Of a stretch of 64,000 nucleotides of DNA, positions 46,915-56,564 are shown piece after piece. This DNA is from Reinekea marina. GTDB lineage: Bacteria; Pseudomonadota; Gammaproteobacteria; Pseudomonadales; Natronospirillaceae. The position numbers and the translations under genes were made by a program. The DNA lies in the NCBI RefSeq assembly GCF_030409715.1, contig NZ_JAUFQI010000001.1, positions 913,001 to 977,000 on the forward strand, given 5' to 3'. Position 1 is the first letter of the stretch. The number at the start of each line of letters is the position of its first letter. The notes beneath the pieces were generated by a model. That model did no database searches and had not been told where the DNA came from. It was given only the letters and a program-made list of their open reading frames with translations.

Positions 46915-48498
46915 CTAACTTATATTATGTTTTTGACTAATAGTATGAGAGAAGATTATTCGAAAGCAACCACCATCGGGAACGTTGTAGTAAGTTAACG
47001 TCAGGCGGTTTGCTTCGCACAGCTCTTTGGCAATATACAACCCTAAACCGGTTCCGCTGTTTTCGGTGGTATAAAACGGTTCAAACAATAGTTTTATTTG
47101 CTCTTCAGGAACACCAGGACCGCGATCAATGATATCTAAGTACAGTTGCTCGGTATCGGGTAAATGGCCTGAGACCAGTTGAATGCGACGCTGCCCTGTA
47201 TTTTGTTCACTGTAGCGTAGGCCATTATCGACGATGTTGTGCAGTACTTGTTTGATCTGGTTCACATCCAGCGAGACTTTGATACTGGCATCCAACTGTA
47301 AATCGATCTGATCCGCCTCTTGCGTGACGCTGCGTTCATTGATGCATTCTTCGATCAGCGACGTTAAGCCAATGGATTCAATTTTTTTGGGGCGTTTACG
47401 AGATAAATCTAAGATAGTTTCAATAATTTTATTCACCCGCTCTGTATGGGTGTGGATAATATCGAGCAATCTTTTATCGGCTGGGTCAATATCGGCCATT
47501 TCATCGAGTAACTGTGCGGCGTGACTAATAGCCCCCAAAGGGTTGCGTATTTCATGAGCGATAGATGCCGTAAGACGGCCTAATGAGGCTAATTTAAGCT
47601 GCTGGGCTTGCTGCTGCACACGACCAATGTCTTCAACGAATAAAATTAAATCCGAATCATCTGTTGGTTGCAGTTTGGCAAAGTTTAGCTGCACTAGCGG
47701 GTGGTCGCTGTCCATTTGATAGCCTTCAACCAGTTTGGTCGGATTTTTTTTCCATTCGATCAAACGTTCATGTAAGGGCTTGGGCAACCAAAAGGGTCTT
47801 TTTTCAGTGATGCCTAACAGGTCTCGAGCCGAGTCATTGACGAGCCGGATAGCACCATCGGCTGTGATCACGATAATTCCAGTACGCATGCGCTGTACAA
47901 TCAGTTCATTGAGATGCCGTAAATCTAAAATAGTATCGGCTTGTGCGCGTGCTAACTGTTCTGTGGATTGCATTCGTTGCGTAACGTATTGCAAAAATAA
48001 CGCTTCCGCAAAATAGCCTACACCGAGCAGCGCTGCTTGCAACAGCTCTTGCTGAGCTGAATCTTTAAAGGGCAGAAACTCAGTGTAGATAAGGCTAGAA
48101 GTAGCGACAGCAGCGATCAATAGGCTTTGTTTCAAAGGCAATAAAATGCCTCCTAAGCCAACCGATATAAGCAACAGGTTACCAAAGCCACTGTCTACGC
48201 CGCCGCCATAGCGAGTGATCAACATAACCAATAATATGTCGGTGATGAGTAAAACAATAATGGGTGTTTTACTAATTTGTTCGTTAATGGTGATCAGCAT
48301 CCCGAGCACGGCCAGTACCAGGTAGGCCAGTGTCGCCAATTGCAGAGATTCCACACTAGCGCCTGGTAAAACTTCACTGATGGTTTTAGGGATAAATGCA
48401 GCGACGGTTAAAGCCGTGGCTAAAATTAACCGATAAATACCAAACGCAAACAGTAATTGTTGAGCTCGATGATAGGAATGCGTCGGTTGTTTAGACAT
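46915..48498 (-). CDS. pilS: Sensor histidine kinase PilS
   Basis: This 527-residue membrane kinase has six predicted N-terminal helices (about 15-180). A cytoplasmic PAS domain follows (LIVQRMRTGIIVITADGAIRLVNDSARDLLG). The phosphoacceptor helix is SIAHEIRNPLGAISHAAQLL, and the ATPase domain has boxes NGLRYS, DRGPGVP and GTGLGLYI. PilS senses pilin level in the membrane and phosphorylates PilR. It is upstream of pilR on the same strand and divergent from nadE. Confidence 0.92.
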   Translation of the reverse strand: MSKQPTHSYHRAQQLLFAFGIYRLILATALTVAAFIPKTISEVLPGASVESLQLATLAYLVLAVLGMLITINEQISKTPIIVLLITDILLVMLITRYGGGVDSGFGNLLLISVGLGGILLPLKQSLLIAAVATSSLIYTEFLPFKDSAQQELLQAALLGVGYFAEALFLQYVTQRMQSTEQLARAQADTILDLRHLNELIVQRMRTGIIVITADGAIRLVNDSARDLLGITEKRPFWLPKPLHERLIEWKKNPTKLVEGYQMDSDHPLVQLNFAKLQPTDDSDLILFVEDIGRVQQQAQQLKLASLGRLTASIAHEIRNPLGAISHAAQLLDEMADIDPADKRLLDIIHTHTERVNKIIETILDLSRKRPKKIESIGLTSLIEECINERSVTQEADQIDLQLDASIKVSLDVNQIKQVLHNIVDNGLRYSEQNTGQRRIQLVSGHLPDTEQLYLDIIDRGPGVPEEQIKLLFEPFYTTENSGTGLGLYIAKELCEANRLTLTYYNVPDGGCFRIIFSHTISQKHNIS

Positions 48499-48635
48499 GC
48501 TGGCCTCAATCTATAAGTCGTTTGATCAGTATAAAGCGAATTGAGGTGAATGGTCATCCATAAGAGTAGATCAAAACCTTGTTTCGGCACTCTCTAGGCC
48601 TCACAATAGCGTTATTAAACAGTTTAAGGTTGAAT

Positions 48636-50258
48636 ATGAGTATTCGAATCGCGTTAGCGCAGTATCGATTCCCAGTGGGCGATATCGAAGGCAATGGTAC
48701 AAAAATTATTGAGATTGCGGCTAAGGCTCAAAAGCAAGGCGCAGACATGGTGGTTTTCCCTGAGTTAACCATCACGGGTTACCCACCAGAAGATTTGCTG
48801 TTGCGACCAAGTTTGAAGGCACGAGTCAGCGATGCGTTGGAACAAATCAAGCAAGCTAAATTACCGATCGCAATTGTCATTGGTTATCCCGAAGCACAGG
48901 AGGGTAAGCTGTACAATAAATCTATGGTGATTTATCAAGGCGACATAATTGCCGACTATGCGAAGCAGCATTTACCCAACTACCAAGTATTCGATGAAAA
49001 GCGTTATTTCCAAAAAGGTACGCAAACCTGCACCTTTGAATTCAAAGGCATTCCTTTTGCGCTCACTATTTGTGAAGACATCTGGTATGAAGGACCCGCT
49101 CGTCGTGCCTATGAGGCGGGTGCACAAATCAACATCAATATAAATGGCAGTCCTTACAATATTGATCGAACGGCTCAGCGCCACGCTCAAGTCGCAAAGG
49201 TAGTATCGCAATGGCCTATGGCGACAGTTTATGTCAATCATATGACTGGGCAAGATGAGTTGGTATTTGACGGCGGATCTTTCATCGTAGACAGCAATGC
49301 TAAAATCCGGTTTACGTTGCCGAGTTTTAAAGAAGCCTTTGAAATCGCCGAGCTCGAACAAACCGAGTCTGGCTGGTGCGTTAAAAATGAACAGCTGTGC
49401 CCTAAGTTAAGCATTGAAGAAGAGCTATACAATGCTCTCGTGACTGGCCTAGCCGATTATGTGAACCGAAACGGTTTCCCTGGCGTAGTATTGGGTATGT
49501 CTGGCGGCATCGATTCGGCGTTAAGTGCCGCTATTGCCGTAGATGCATTGGGCGCAGATCGAGTAATGGGCGTCATGATGCCGTATCAGTACACGGCAAA
49601 AATGAGCTTAGAAGATGCAGAAGGGCAGGCAAAGTTACTGGGTATTCGATACGAAGTACTGCCAATAGCAGAAGCTTTTGAAGCCGCTCAAAGTACTTTA
49701 GCGCCAGTCTTTGGCGATCGCCCTGTGGATGTAACTGAACAAAATATGCAATCGAGAATGCGCGGTTTGTTTTTGATGTCTTTATCAAATAAGCTCGGTT
49801 ACATGGTCTTAACAACCGGCAATAAAAGCGAAATGGCCGTGGGCTACGCCACATTATATGGAGACATGTGTGGTGGCTACAATGCTTTAAAAGACGTGCC
49901 TAAAACGTGGGTCTATAAACTAGCGCAGTGGCGCAACAGTCAAGGGTTAGCCGTGCCAGAGCGCGTGATCACGCGGCCGCCATCTGCCGAACTTGCCCCA
50001 GATCAGCTCGATGAAGACAGCTTACCGCCATACGATATTTTAGACGATATAATCGAGCGTTATGTCGAACGTGATGAGAGTCTAGATGCCATCGTTGAGG
50101 CCGGTTTTGATCGAGACGTTGCATACCGCATAATTCGATTAATTGATATTAATGAATATAAACGCAGACAAGCACCTGAAGGTGTTCGAGTGACTCAGCG
50201 TGGCTTTGGGCGAGATAGACGTTACCCCATCACTCATGGTTGGAAGCCAGGCCGATAG
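48636..50258 (+). CDS. nadE: Glutamine-dependent NAD+ synthetase
   Basis: This 540-residue two-domain enzyme has an N-terminal nitrilase-type glutaminase (Glu in VFPELTITGYPPEDLL, Lys in AKQHLPNY, Cys in LTICEDIWYEG) and a C-terminal NAD synthetase with the P-loop GMSGGIDSALSAA. It converts deamido-NAD to NAD+ using glutamine as nitrogen source. I chose ATG 48636 (MSIRIALAQYRFPVGD) with AAGG upstream; an earlier ATG at 48579 adds an unlikely N-terminus. It lies between pilS and bamD, where Pseudomonas has no gene. Confidence 0.94.
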   Translation: MSIRIALAQYRFPVGDIEGNGTKIIEIAAKAQKQGADMVVFPELTITGYPPEDLLLRPSLKARVSDALEQIKQAKLPIAIVIGYPEAQEGKLYNKSMVIYQGDIIADYAKQHLPNYQVFDEKRYFQKGTQTCTFEFKGIPFALTICEDIWYEGPARRAYEAGAQINININGSPYNIDRTAQRHAQVAKVVSQWPMATVYVNHMTGQDELVFDGGSFIVDSNAKIRFTLPSFKEAFEIAELEQTESGWCVKNEQLCPKLSIEEELYNALVTGLADYVNRNGFPGVVLGMSGGIDSALSAAIAVDALGADRVMGVMMPYQYTAKMSLEDAEGQAKLLGIRYEVLPIAEAFEAAQSTLAPVFGDRPVDVTEQNMQSRMRGLFLMSLSNKLGYMVLTTGNKSEMAVGYATLYGDMCGGYNALKDVPKTWVYKLAQWRNSQGLAVPERVITRPPSAELAPDQLDEDSLPPYDILDDIIERYVERDESLDAIVEAGFDRDVAYRIIRLIDINEYKRRQAPEGVRVTQRGFGRDRRYPITHGWKPGR

Positions 50259-50286
50259 GCTTAACTATAAATCGAGGAGATCGTTG

Positions 50287-50946
50287 TTGATCAATATTTT
50301 ATGGGATTTAGACGGTACGTTAGTAGATTCAATTCCCGCCGTAGCTGGTTCCTTTAACCATACTTTAGCGCATTATGGAAAACCTACTCGCAGCTTTGAA
50401 GAGCTCAGACCCTATATTGGCCCTGGGCTTGATAACATCATTGCGGAGTTACTGGATATATCGGATAAGGATGAAATAGCAGCGGCTAAAATGGTATATC
50501 GTGAGCATTACCAACAGTCACTGACCAGTAGCGAACCGTTCGAAGGTGTATTGGCGGCTCTTGAGGCGTTCAAGCAAATCGGCGCTCAGCAATTTGTTGC
50601 AACCGCTAAGTATGAACTTTATGCAGAGCAAATCATTGAAGCGAATAAGCTAAATGCTTACTTTTCTGGCATATATGGGTCTACCTTCGATGGTAAATAC
50701 GCGGATAAAAAAGAGTTATTAACGCGATTATTCGAGCAAGAAAACTTAAGAAAAGCCGATACAGTGATGATTGGCGATACCAAATACGATATGGAAGCCG
50801 GCCGTTATATTGATATTGCCACCACAGGTGTTTTGTGGGGCTACAGCGATGAGGTTTCACTAAAAGAGGCGGGTGCTCACGATGTAGTCGAAACACCCGA
50901 TAAACTGTTCGATGTGGTTAAAAAGGCATTAAATACCTTTTGTTAA
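50287..50946 (+). CDS. HAD-superfamily hydrolase (phosphoglycolate phosphatase-like)
   Basis: This is a 219-residue HAD-IA type protein. Motif I is LWDLDGTLVDS and motif IV is MIGDTKYDMEAGR, with a helical cap in between (FNHTLAHYGKPTRSFEEL, GPGLDNI). I chose TTG at 50287 because GAGGAG (50274-50279) lies seven bases upstream; the longer frame from 50200 lies inside nadE. The substrate is probably a small phosphorylated metabolite, but it cannot be fixed from sequence. It follows nadE by 28 bases and is likely co-transcribed. Confidence 0.82.
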   Translation: MINILWDLDGTLVDSIPAVAGSFNHTLAHYGKPTRSFEELRPYIGPGLDNIIAELLDISDKDEIAAAKMVYREHYQQSLTSSEPFEGVLAALEAFKQIGAQQFVATAKYELYAEQIIEANKLNAYFSGIYGSTFDGKYADKKELLTRLFEQENLRKADTVMIGDTKYDMEAGRYIDIATTGVLWGYSDEVSLKEAGAHDVVETPDKLFDVVKKALNTFC

Positions 50947-50952
50947 GCAAGA

Positions 50953-51804
50953 TTACTGGGCTAATCCAAGAGTCAGTGCTTTCACCCACCATCGTTCACT
51001 TTGACGCTTAGGCGCATCAAAAGTACCCGACGCTAGCGTTGGGTGCTGAGGAAAGTGAGCTGAAAACTTCTGTACGGCAATGTCGTATTCTTCTTGAAGC
51101 CCGAGCGCATCGTAGCTACCTATAAGAATTAAATAGGCATCGGCTTGTGCGGTAACCCCAGGATAATGATTAATCACGGCCGCGGCTCGATCAGCTGCAG
51201 ACACCCAGGCTTCTTTGCGGAAATAGAAATCTGCAACATACAATTCATGTTTTGCTAACGCGTCTTTGAGAACCACCATCGATTTTAGTACTTCACTTCG
51301 GTATGCGCTTGAAGGAAACAGGTCTAGAAACAGTTGCATCGAAGAAAACGCTTTTTTGCCTTGTTCAGATGAGCGCATTGCAGGGTCTGCTTTGCCAAAT
51401 ATACCGCTGTTTTCCATATACATCTGGTAATAGCTCATCGCTTGAATAAAGTAGGCGTAATCTAAATTTGGTGAATCGGCATTAAGGCGTGCGAACCGGT
51501 CTGCTGTAATAAGTGATTCCGCAAAATTATTCATTTGGTATTTTGCGTACATTAAATCGAGCGAGCTGGCATCAGCGTATCGGCCAAAGGGGAAGCGGCT
51601 TTGCAGCGCCTCTAACTTCTCTATTGCCATTGTAAAGTTGCGCTTATCCAAGTAGGTTTGCGCGGCTTGGTAATAACCCGATTCCGTATCAGAGGTTTGT
51701 GTGGACAATCCTGCACAACCCACTAAGCTCAGTAAAACGGCCAATAAACAGGCTTTTTGCAAAAAAGACGATGAAAATACCGCTCTAAACATGCTAAATC
51801 TCAT
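50953..51804 (-). CDS. bamD: Outer membrane assembly lipoprotein BamD
   Basis: This 283-residue lipoprotein (start chosen at 51804; ATG at 51792 also possible) has a lipobox LVGC (acylated Cys30). TPR repeats follow: GYYQAAQTYLDKRNFTMAIEKLEALQSRFPFGRYAD, LDLMYAKYQMNNFAESLITADRFARL and HELYVADFYFRKEAWVSAADRAAAVI. BamD is an essential partner of BamA in beta-barrel assembly. A longer in-frame reading upstream would overlap rluD and is not used. It is divergent from rluD, as in Pseudomonas. Confidence 0.93.
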   Translation of the reverse strand: MRFSMFRAVFSSSFLQKACLLAVLLSLVGCAGLSTQTSDTESGYYQAAQTYLDKRNFTMAIEKLEALQSRFPFGRYADASSLDLMYAKYQMNNFAESLITADRFARLNADSPNLDYAYFIQAMSYYQMYMENSGIFGKADPAMRSSEQGKKAFSSMQLFLDLFPSSAYRSEVLKSMVVLKDALAKHELYVADFYFRKEAWVSAADRAAAVINHYPGVTAQADAYLILIGSYDALGLQEEYDIAVQKFSAHFPQHPTLASGTFDAPKRQSERWWVKALTLGLAQ

Positions 51805-51845
51805 TAAATCAGTAGAATGGGCGCTATTGTAACCACAGGACCCCC

Positions 51846-52847
51846 TTGCCTCCAATGACCGATTCACACGATTCAATTAATATTTCACAACAAGTGCCTC
51901 TGGAAATGGGTCATAAACGCTTAGATCAGGTGGCGGCGAAGCTGTTCCCAGACTATTCACGCTCCCGCATTCAGCAGTGGATCAAAGATGGAGAGCTTAC
52001 TGTTGATGGCGAAACCTTTAGGCCTAGAGACAAATTGGTTGGGGGTGAAACTTTACACATTAATGCGCATTTGGAAGCACAAGAACGATGGGAAGCTGAA
52101 GACATTGAGCTCGACATTGTTTTTGAAGATGATCACATCATTGTTATCAATAAACCGGTCGGTCTAGTTGTACACCCAGGTGCCGGTACTCCATCAGGTA
52201 CATTACTTAATGCGCTATTGCATCATTACCCCGAGTCGGCAACATTGCCACGAGCGGGCATCGTGCACCGTTTAGATAAAGATACCTCTGGGCTTATGGT
52301 GGTTGCACGTACGCTAGCGGCGCAAACATCATTGGCCGCTCAGTTGCAAAAGCGCACCATGGGCCGAGAATACTATGCTGTTTGTATGGGTGTGATGACT
52401 GGCGGCGGAACCATCGATGAGCCTATTGGTCGGCACCCAACGCACCGAACTAAAATGGCGGTGGCACCAGAAGGTATGGGTAAAGATGCGGTAACGCATT
52501 ATCGAGTAGAAGAGCGCTATGTAAACCATACACTCATACGCTGTAAATTAGAGTCAGGCCGTACTCACCAAATTCGTGTGCACCTTTCTCACATTGGTTA
52601 CCCATTAGTTGGCGATCCGCTGTACGCTGGCCGATCTCGATTACCGAAAGGCGTCAATGTTGAAGTGCTCGATGTCTTAAAAATCTTTAAACGGCAAGCC
52701 TTGCATGCCGGGCACCTTGAACTTGAACACCCAGAAACCGGTAGTATGGTCAGTTGGGAGGCTGAGATTCCAGATGACATGTTAGAGTTGATCGAAGTAC
52801 TTCATGAAGATATGAAAGAAACAGGTGCAAACGAAGAAGAATATTGA
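51846..52847 (+). CDS. rluD: 23S rRNA pseudouridine synthase RluD
   Basis: This 333-residue enzyme modifies helix 69 of 23S rRNA. It has an N-terminal S4 domain (GHKRLDQVAAKLFPDYSRSRIQQWIKDGELTVDG) and the RluA-type catalytic domain with the Asp-containing motif GIVHRLDKDTSGL. RCKLESGRTHQIRVHLSH follows later. The first start is TTG at 51846, with AGGA five bases upstream; ATG at 51855 is an alternative. Its stop overlaps the pgeF start (TGATG). Confidence 0.95.
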   Translation: MPPMTDSHDSINISQQVPLEMGHKRLDQVAAKLFPDYSRSRIQQWIKDGELTVDGETFRPRDKLVGGETLHINAHLEAQERWEAEDIELDIVFEDDHIIVINKPVGLVVHPGAGTPSGTLLNALLHHYPESATLPRAGIVHRLDKDTSGLMVVARTLAAQTSLAAQLQKRTMGREYYAVCMGVMTGGGTIDEPIGRHPTHRTKMAVAPEGMGKDAVTHYRVEERYVNHTLIRCKLESGRTHQIRVHLSHIGYPLVGDPLYAGRSRLPKGVNVEVLDVLKIFKRQALHAGHLELEHPETGSMVSWEAEIPDDMLELIEVLHEDMKETGANEEEY

Positions 52848-53575
52848 TGTCTTTTACATACGCACAATGGCCGTTACCGGCCAATATTTTAGCTGGCTGG
52901 ACAACTCGTAAAAGTGGTTGCAGCTCAGCACCTTTTAATGCGTTTAATATTGCTCACCATGTTGGGGAACCGAAGCCTGTAGTGAGCGGTAACCGCAAGC
53001 TATTACAAGCAAGGTTGGCTCAGCAACCCACCATTGCTTGGTTAAATCAAACGCACAGTTCCCACGTAGTTAACGCAGAGTGCGCAATTGCAGCAGAGCC
53101 TACTGACGCCAGTGTAACTTCCGAAGTAAACCTTGCCTGCTGTGTCATGACCGCGGATTGTTTACCGGTGTATTTCTGGACGAAAAATGGCCACAAAATT
53201 GGCGTAGCGCACGCCGGTTGGCGCGGCTTGGCAAACGGTATTTTATCGAAAACCTTAGCAAGGTTTGATCACCCATCTCAGGTGATTTGCGGATTAGGCC
53301 CTTGCATCGGTCCAAACCATTTTGAAGTGGGAGAAGAAGTTAAAGAGGCATTTTCATCTTTTCCAAACTTCGAGTCTTGCTTTGATTCGCTACCGGAACA
53401 TGGTAAGTATAACGGCAACCTGCAAGGACTCGCCGAGTCGCACCTTAAATCGCTAGGCGTCTCAGCAGTCTACAAAAGTGAGCAATGTACTTTTGAATTG
53501 GTTGATGAGTTCTATTCGTTTCGCAGAGAAAGCCAAACGGGGCGCATGGCCAATTTGATTTGGAAAATTGATTAA
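52847..53575 (+). CDS. pgeF: Peptidoglycan editing factor PgeF / YfiH-family purine nucleoside phosphorylase-like enzyme
   Basis: This is a 242-residue protein of the YfiH (laccase-domain) family. Metal-binding His/Cys motifs are present: NQTHSSHV, CCVMTADCLPVYF, GVAHAGWRGLANGIL and GLGPCIGPNHFEVG. Members were first called polyphenol oxidases, then shown to act on purine nucleosides, and in E. coli the gene limits misincorporation in peptidoglycan precursors. The start overlaps the rluD stop. The order bamD/rluD/pgeF/clpB is conserved in Pseudomonas. Confidence 0.92.
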   Translation: MSFTYAQWPLPANILAGWTTRKSGCSSAPFNAFNIAHHVGEPKPVVSGNRKLLQARLAQQPTIAWLNQTHSSHVVNAECAIAAEPTDASVTSEVNLACCVMTADCLPVYFWTKNGHKIGVAHAGWRGLANGILSKTLARFDHPSQVICGLGPCIGPNHFEVGEEVKEAFSSFPNFESCFDSLPEHGKYNGNLQGLAESHLKSLGVSAVYKSEQCTFELVDEFYSFRRESQTGRMANLIWKID

Positions 53576-53583
53576 AAATTGCA

Positions 53584-53610
53584 CTTGATTATAAAGATGG
53601 GAGCCCTCAT
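53584..53610 (+). promoter_or_regulatory. Candidate sigma-32 (heat-shock) promoter for clpB
   Basis: CTTGATT (53584-53590) is followed after 13 bases by CCCTCAT (53604-53610). This is close to the RpoH pattern CTTGAA - 13 to 14 bases - CCCCAT. It lies about 90 bases before the clpB ATG, just past the pgeF stop, and fits the heat-shock regulation known for clpB. Confidence 0.65.
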
Positions 53611-53696
53611 CTAAAGGAATAGCCGCAGCAGAGCTATAAAGTTTTAGCCTGTTGTGGGTAAGTTGTTAAACAGAGTCATTGAAAAGAGGGAAAGTC

Positions 53697-56267
53697 ATGC
53701 GGATCGATCGTTTGACCAGTAGTTTGCAGTTGGCACTTTCAGATGCACAGTCGGTTGCGCTTGGGCATGACCATAGTTTCATAGAACCAGCGCATTTACT
53801 GTTGGCATTACTGAATCAAAAAAGTGCGTCCGTAGCCGCTGTTTTGCAAAAAGCCGGTGCCAATATTTCACAGCTTCGCCAGCGAACAGAAGATGCACTT
53901 GATGCATTGCCTGAAGTGACGGGTGCTGACGCAGAAGTACACATGAGTAACGATCTTGGTCGTGTTCTGAATCGCGCCGATAAGCTTTCCCAGCAAAAGA
54001 AAGATCAGTTTATTTCCAGTGAATTGGTTTTGCTCTCTATGTTGCAAGACCGCTCTAACATCGCCAAAGTCCTTAATGAATCTGGCGTTACTGAAGGCAC
54101 GTTGCAACAAGCCATTGACGATATTCGCGATGGTCAATCGGTCAATAGCCAAGACGCCGAAGAAAACAGGCAATCCTTAGATAAATATACGGTAGATCTT
54201 TCTGCGCTGGCCGAAGAAGGCCGGTTAGATCCTGTCATTGGCCGAGACGATGAAATTCGCCGGACTATTCAAGTCTTGCAGCGCCGTCGAAAAAACAACC
54301 CTGTATTGATCGGTGAACCTGGTGTTGGTAAAACTGCCATTGTTGAGGGTTTAGCTCAGCGCATTATTAATGGAGAAGTTCCTGAAAGCCTAAAGAATAA
54401 GCGCGTACTGTCTTTAGATATGGGTTCGCTATTAGCGGGTGCTAAATATAGGGGTGAGTTTGAAGAACGGTTAAAAGCTGTTTTGAATGAATTGTCCAAA
54501 CAAGAAGGCCAGATCATTCTCTTTATTGATGAGTTGCACACCATGGTCGGTGCCGGTAAAAGCGACGGCGCAATGGATGCAGGCAACATGCTCAAACCTG
54601 CATTGGCTCGCGGCGAGTTGCATTGTGTGGGTGCCACAACCTTGGATGAGTATCGGCAATACATTGAAAAGGACGGTGCCTTAGAAAGGCGCTTCCAAAA
54701 AGTTGTTGTGTCTGAACCGAACGAAGAAGATAGCATTGCAATTTTGCGCGGTTTAAAAGAGCGGTACGAAGTGCACCATGGTGTAACCATTACCGATGGC
54801 GCTCTGATTTCAGCGGTTAAACTATCTGAACGATATATTTCAGATCGTAAACTGCCCGATAAAGCCATTGATTTAATTGATGAAGCCGCTAGCCGAATTC
54901 GAATGGAAATTGATTCTAAACCAGAATCGATGGATCGCCTCGAACGCCGCTTAATTCAATTAAAAATTGAAGCCGAAGCACTGAAAAAAGAAAAGGACCC
55001 TCAAGCAAAACAACGGCTTGAAAAACTTCGAGAATCGATCACAGACGTTGAACGTGAATTTGCCGATTTAGAAGAAATTTGGACTACTGAAAAAGCCGCC
55101 GTACAAGGCTCACAACACGTTAAAGAACAGCTTGAACAGGCACGAGTTGAGTTAGAATCCGCTCGTCGTTCCGGTGATTTAGCGCGTATGTCAGAGCTTC
55201 AATATGGCACTATTCCTGAATTGGAAAAACAACTCGATATGGCCAGCCAAGCTGAAATGATGGACATGCAGTTGTTGCAAAGCAATGTTACGGACGAATC
55301 CATTGCTAATGTCATCTCGCGTTGGACAGGCATTCCGGTTGATAAAATGCTTGAAGGTGAGCGCGATAAGCTATTGCGAATGGAGGATAAAATCCATGAA
55401 ACCCTAGTCGGCCAAGAAGAAGCGGTGGCCGCCGTTTCGAATGCTATTCGCCGTTCTCGCTCTGGGTTAGCCGATCCGAATCGCCCAAATGGATCGTTTT
55501 TATTTTTAGGACCAACGGGTGTCGGTAAAACCGAGCTTTGCAAAGCATTGGCGAACTTCTTATTTGATACCACAGAATCTTTGGTGCGTATCGACATGTC
55601 AGAGTTCATGGAAAAGCACTCAGTCGCAAGACTTATTGGTGCACCTCCAGGGTATGTTGGCTACGAAGAAGGAGGTTACCTTACAGAAGCGGTGCGTAGA
55701 AAACCTTATTCGGTCATTTTGTTAGATGAAGTCGAAAAGGCGCATCACGATGTTTTTAACATTTTACTTCAAGTGCTCGATGATGGCCGATTAACCGATG
55801 GCCAAGGTCGAACCGTAGATTTCCGCAATACCGTTATTGTTATGACTTCTAACTTAGGCAGTGATCAAATTCAAACGTTAGCCGGTGAGGCTAATTATGA
55901 GGAAATGAAAGCAGCCGTGATGGAAGTTGTTAGTGGGCATTTCAGACCAGAGTTTATTAACCGATTAGACGAAGTAGTGGTATTTCATCCATTGGGTAAT
56001 GAACAAATTCATGGCATTGCTGATATTCAACTCGACTATTTACGAGATCGTTTAGGTGATCAGGATATTCGATTGTCGCTCACGCCCGCTGTGCTGGATA
56101 AACTGTGCGCCGCCGGCTTTGACCCAGTGTATGGCGCACGGCCATTAAAACGAGCCATACAACGTGAATTGGAAAATCCATTGGCCTCAGCCTTGTTAAA
56201 AGGTGAGTTTGTCAGTGGCGGAACCATTCATGGCGACGTTGTTGACGGGATCATTCAATTTCAATAG
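53697..56267 (+). CDS. clpB: ATP-dependent disaggregase ClpB
   Basis: This 856-residue AAA+ chaperone dissolves protein aggregates together with DnaK. Its parts are an N-domain starting [26 protein letters not shown], a first AAA+ domain with Walker A GEPGVGKT, a coiled-coil middle domain (about 405-520), and a second AAA+ domain with GPTGVGKT and ELCKALA. The start at 53697 is chosen because GAGGG lies about six bases upstream and ClpB normally starts there; an earlier in-frame start adds six residues. A sigma-32-like promoter precedes it and a hairpin follows. Confidence 0.97.
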   Translation: MRIDRLTSSLQLALSDAQSVALGHDHSFIEPAHLLLALLNQKSASVAAVLQKAGANISQLRQRTEDALDALPEVTGADAEVHMSNDLGRVLNRADKLSQQKKDQFISSELVLLSMLQDRSNIAKVLNESGVTEGTLQQAIDDIRDGQSVNSQDAEENRQSLDKYTVDLSALAEEGRLDPVIGRDDEIRRTIQVLQRRRKNNPVLIGEPGVGKTAIVEGLAQRIINGEVPESLKNKRVLSLDMGSLLAGAKYRGEFEERLKAVLNELSKQEGQIILFIDELHTMVGAGKSDGAMDAGNMLKPALARGELHCVGATTLDEYRQYIEKDGALERRFQKVVVSEPNEEDSIAILRGLKERYEVHHGVTITDGALISAVKLSERYISDRKLPDKAIDLIDEAASRIRMEIDSKPESMDRLERRLIQLKIEAEALKKEKDPQAKQRLEKLRESITDVEREFADLEEIWTTEKAAVQGSQHVKEQLEQARVELESARRSGDLARMSELQYGTIPELEKQLDMASQAEMMDMQLLQSNVTDESIANVISRWTGIPVDKMLEGERDKLLRMEDKIHETLVGQEEAVAAVSNAIRRSRSGLADPNRPNGSFLFLGPTGVGKTELCKALANFLFDTTESLVRIDMSEFMEKHSVARLIGAPPGYVGYEEGGYLTEAVRRKPYSVILLDEVEKAHHDVFNILLQVLDDGRLTDGQGRTVDFRNTVIVMTSNLGSDQIQTLAGEANYEEMKAAVMEVVSGHFRPEFINRLDEVVVFHPLGNEQIHGIADIQLDYLRDRLGDQDIRLSLTPAVLDKLCAAGFDPVYGARPLKRAIQRELENPLASALLKGEFVSGGTIHGDVVDGIIQFQ

Positions 56268-56276
56268 TTCACCACA

Positions 56277-56301
56277 GCCGCAAGTGATCATCACTTGCGG
56301 C
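56277..56301 (+). terminator. Strong hairpin after clpB
   Basis: GCCGCAAGTGA (56277-56287) pairs perfectly with TCACTTGCGGC (56291-56301) over a TCA loop, nine bases after the clpB stop. There is no T-tract, so termination may be Rho-dependent or the stem may protect the mRNA end. Confidence 0.5.
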
Positions 56302-56564
56302 CATGCATCACCAAAATAATCAAAAGCATTGCTGGACATTCTTTAATCACTGATTAGAATGTTTATAAGCGCCCACAGTTTATCGCTGGGTTATTTGCAC
56401 AAAAAGAATCAAGCAGCAACGTTAACGTCGGAGCTGAAGGTATCGCCCTTCGCCGGTTAGCCGTATTGATGCAGTCACTTACCGGTGGCCGCGTTTGAAT
56501 ACACGCTGAAGCTCAGGCCAGAAGTGGTTAACGCGTTCTTGAGTCGTAGCGAAGGTTAAAAACC
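56302..56564 (+). other. Leader region upstream of ilvI with a near-palindrome
   Basis: No gene is seen. An almost perfect inverted repeat spans 56336-56362 (ACATTCT-TT-AATCA-C-TGATT-AGAATGT), which looks like an operator or stem. Further down, GAAGG/CCTTC and CCGG/CCGG stems could fold the leader. I find no peptide rich in Ile, Leu and Val codons, so classical attenuation is not supported. Confidence 0.4.

Noticed and set aside
51805-51876. N-terminal extension of bamD overlapping rluD
   Set aside because: It would bury the lipoprotein signal behind an unrelated hydrophilic stretch; later ATGs give a normal signal peptide.
54356-54868. 170-codon - strand frame opposite clpB
   Set aside because: Lies wholly inside the well-supported clpB coding sequence and has Ser/Pro-rich shadow composition with no start signal.
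55199-55609. 136-codon - strand frame opposite clpB
   Set aside because: Same reason: antisense shadow of conserved AAA+ coding sequence.
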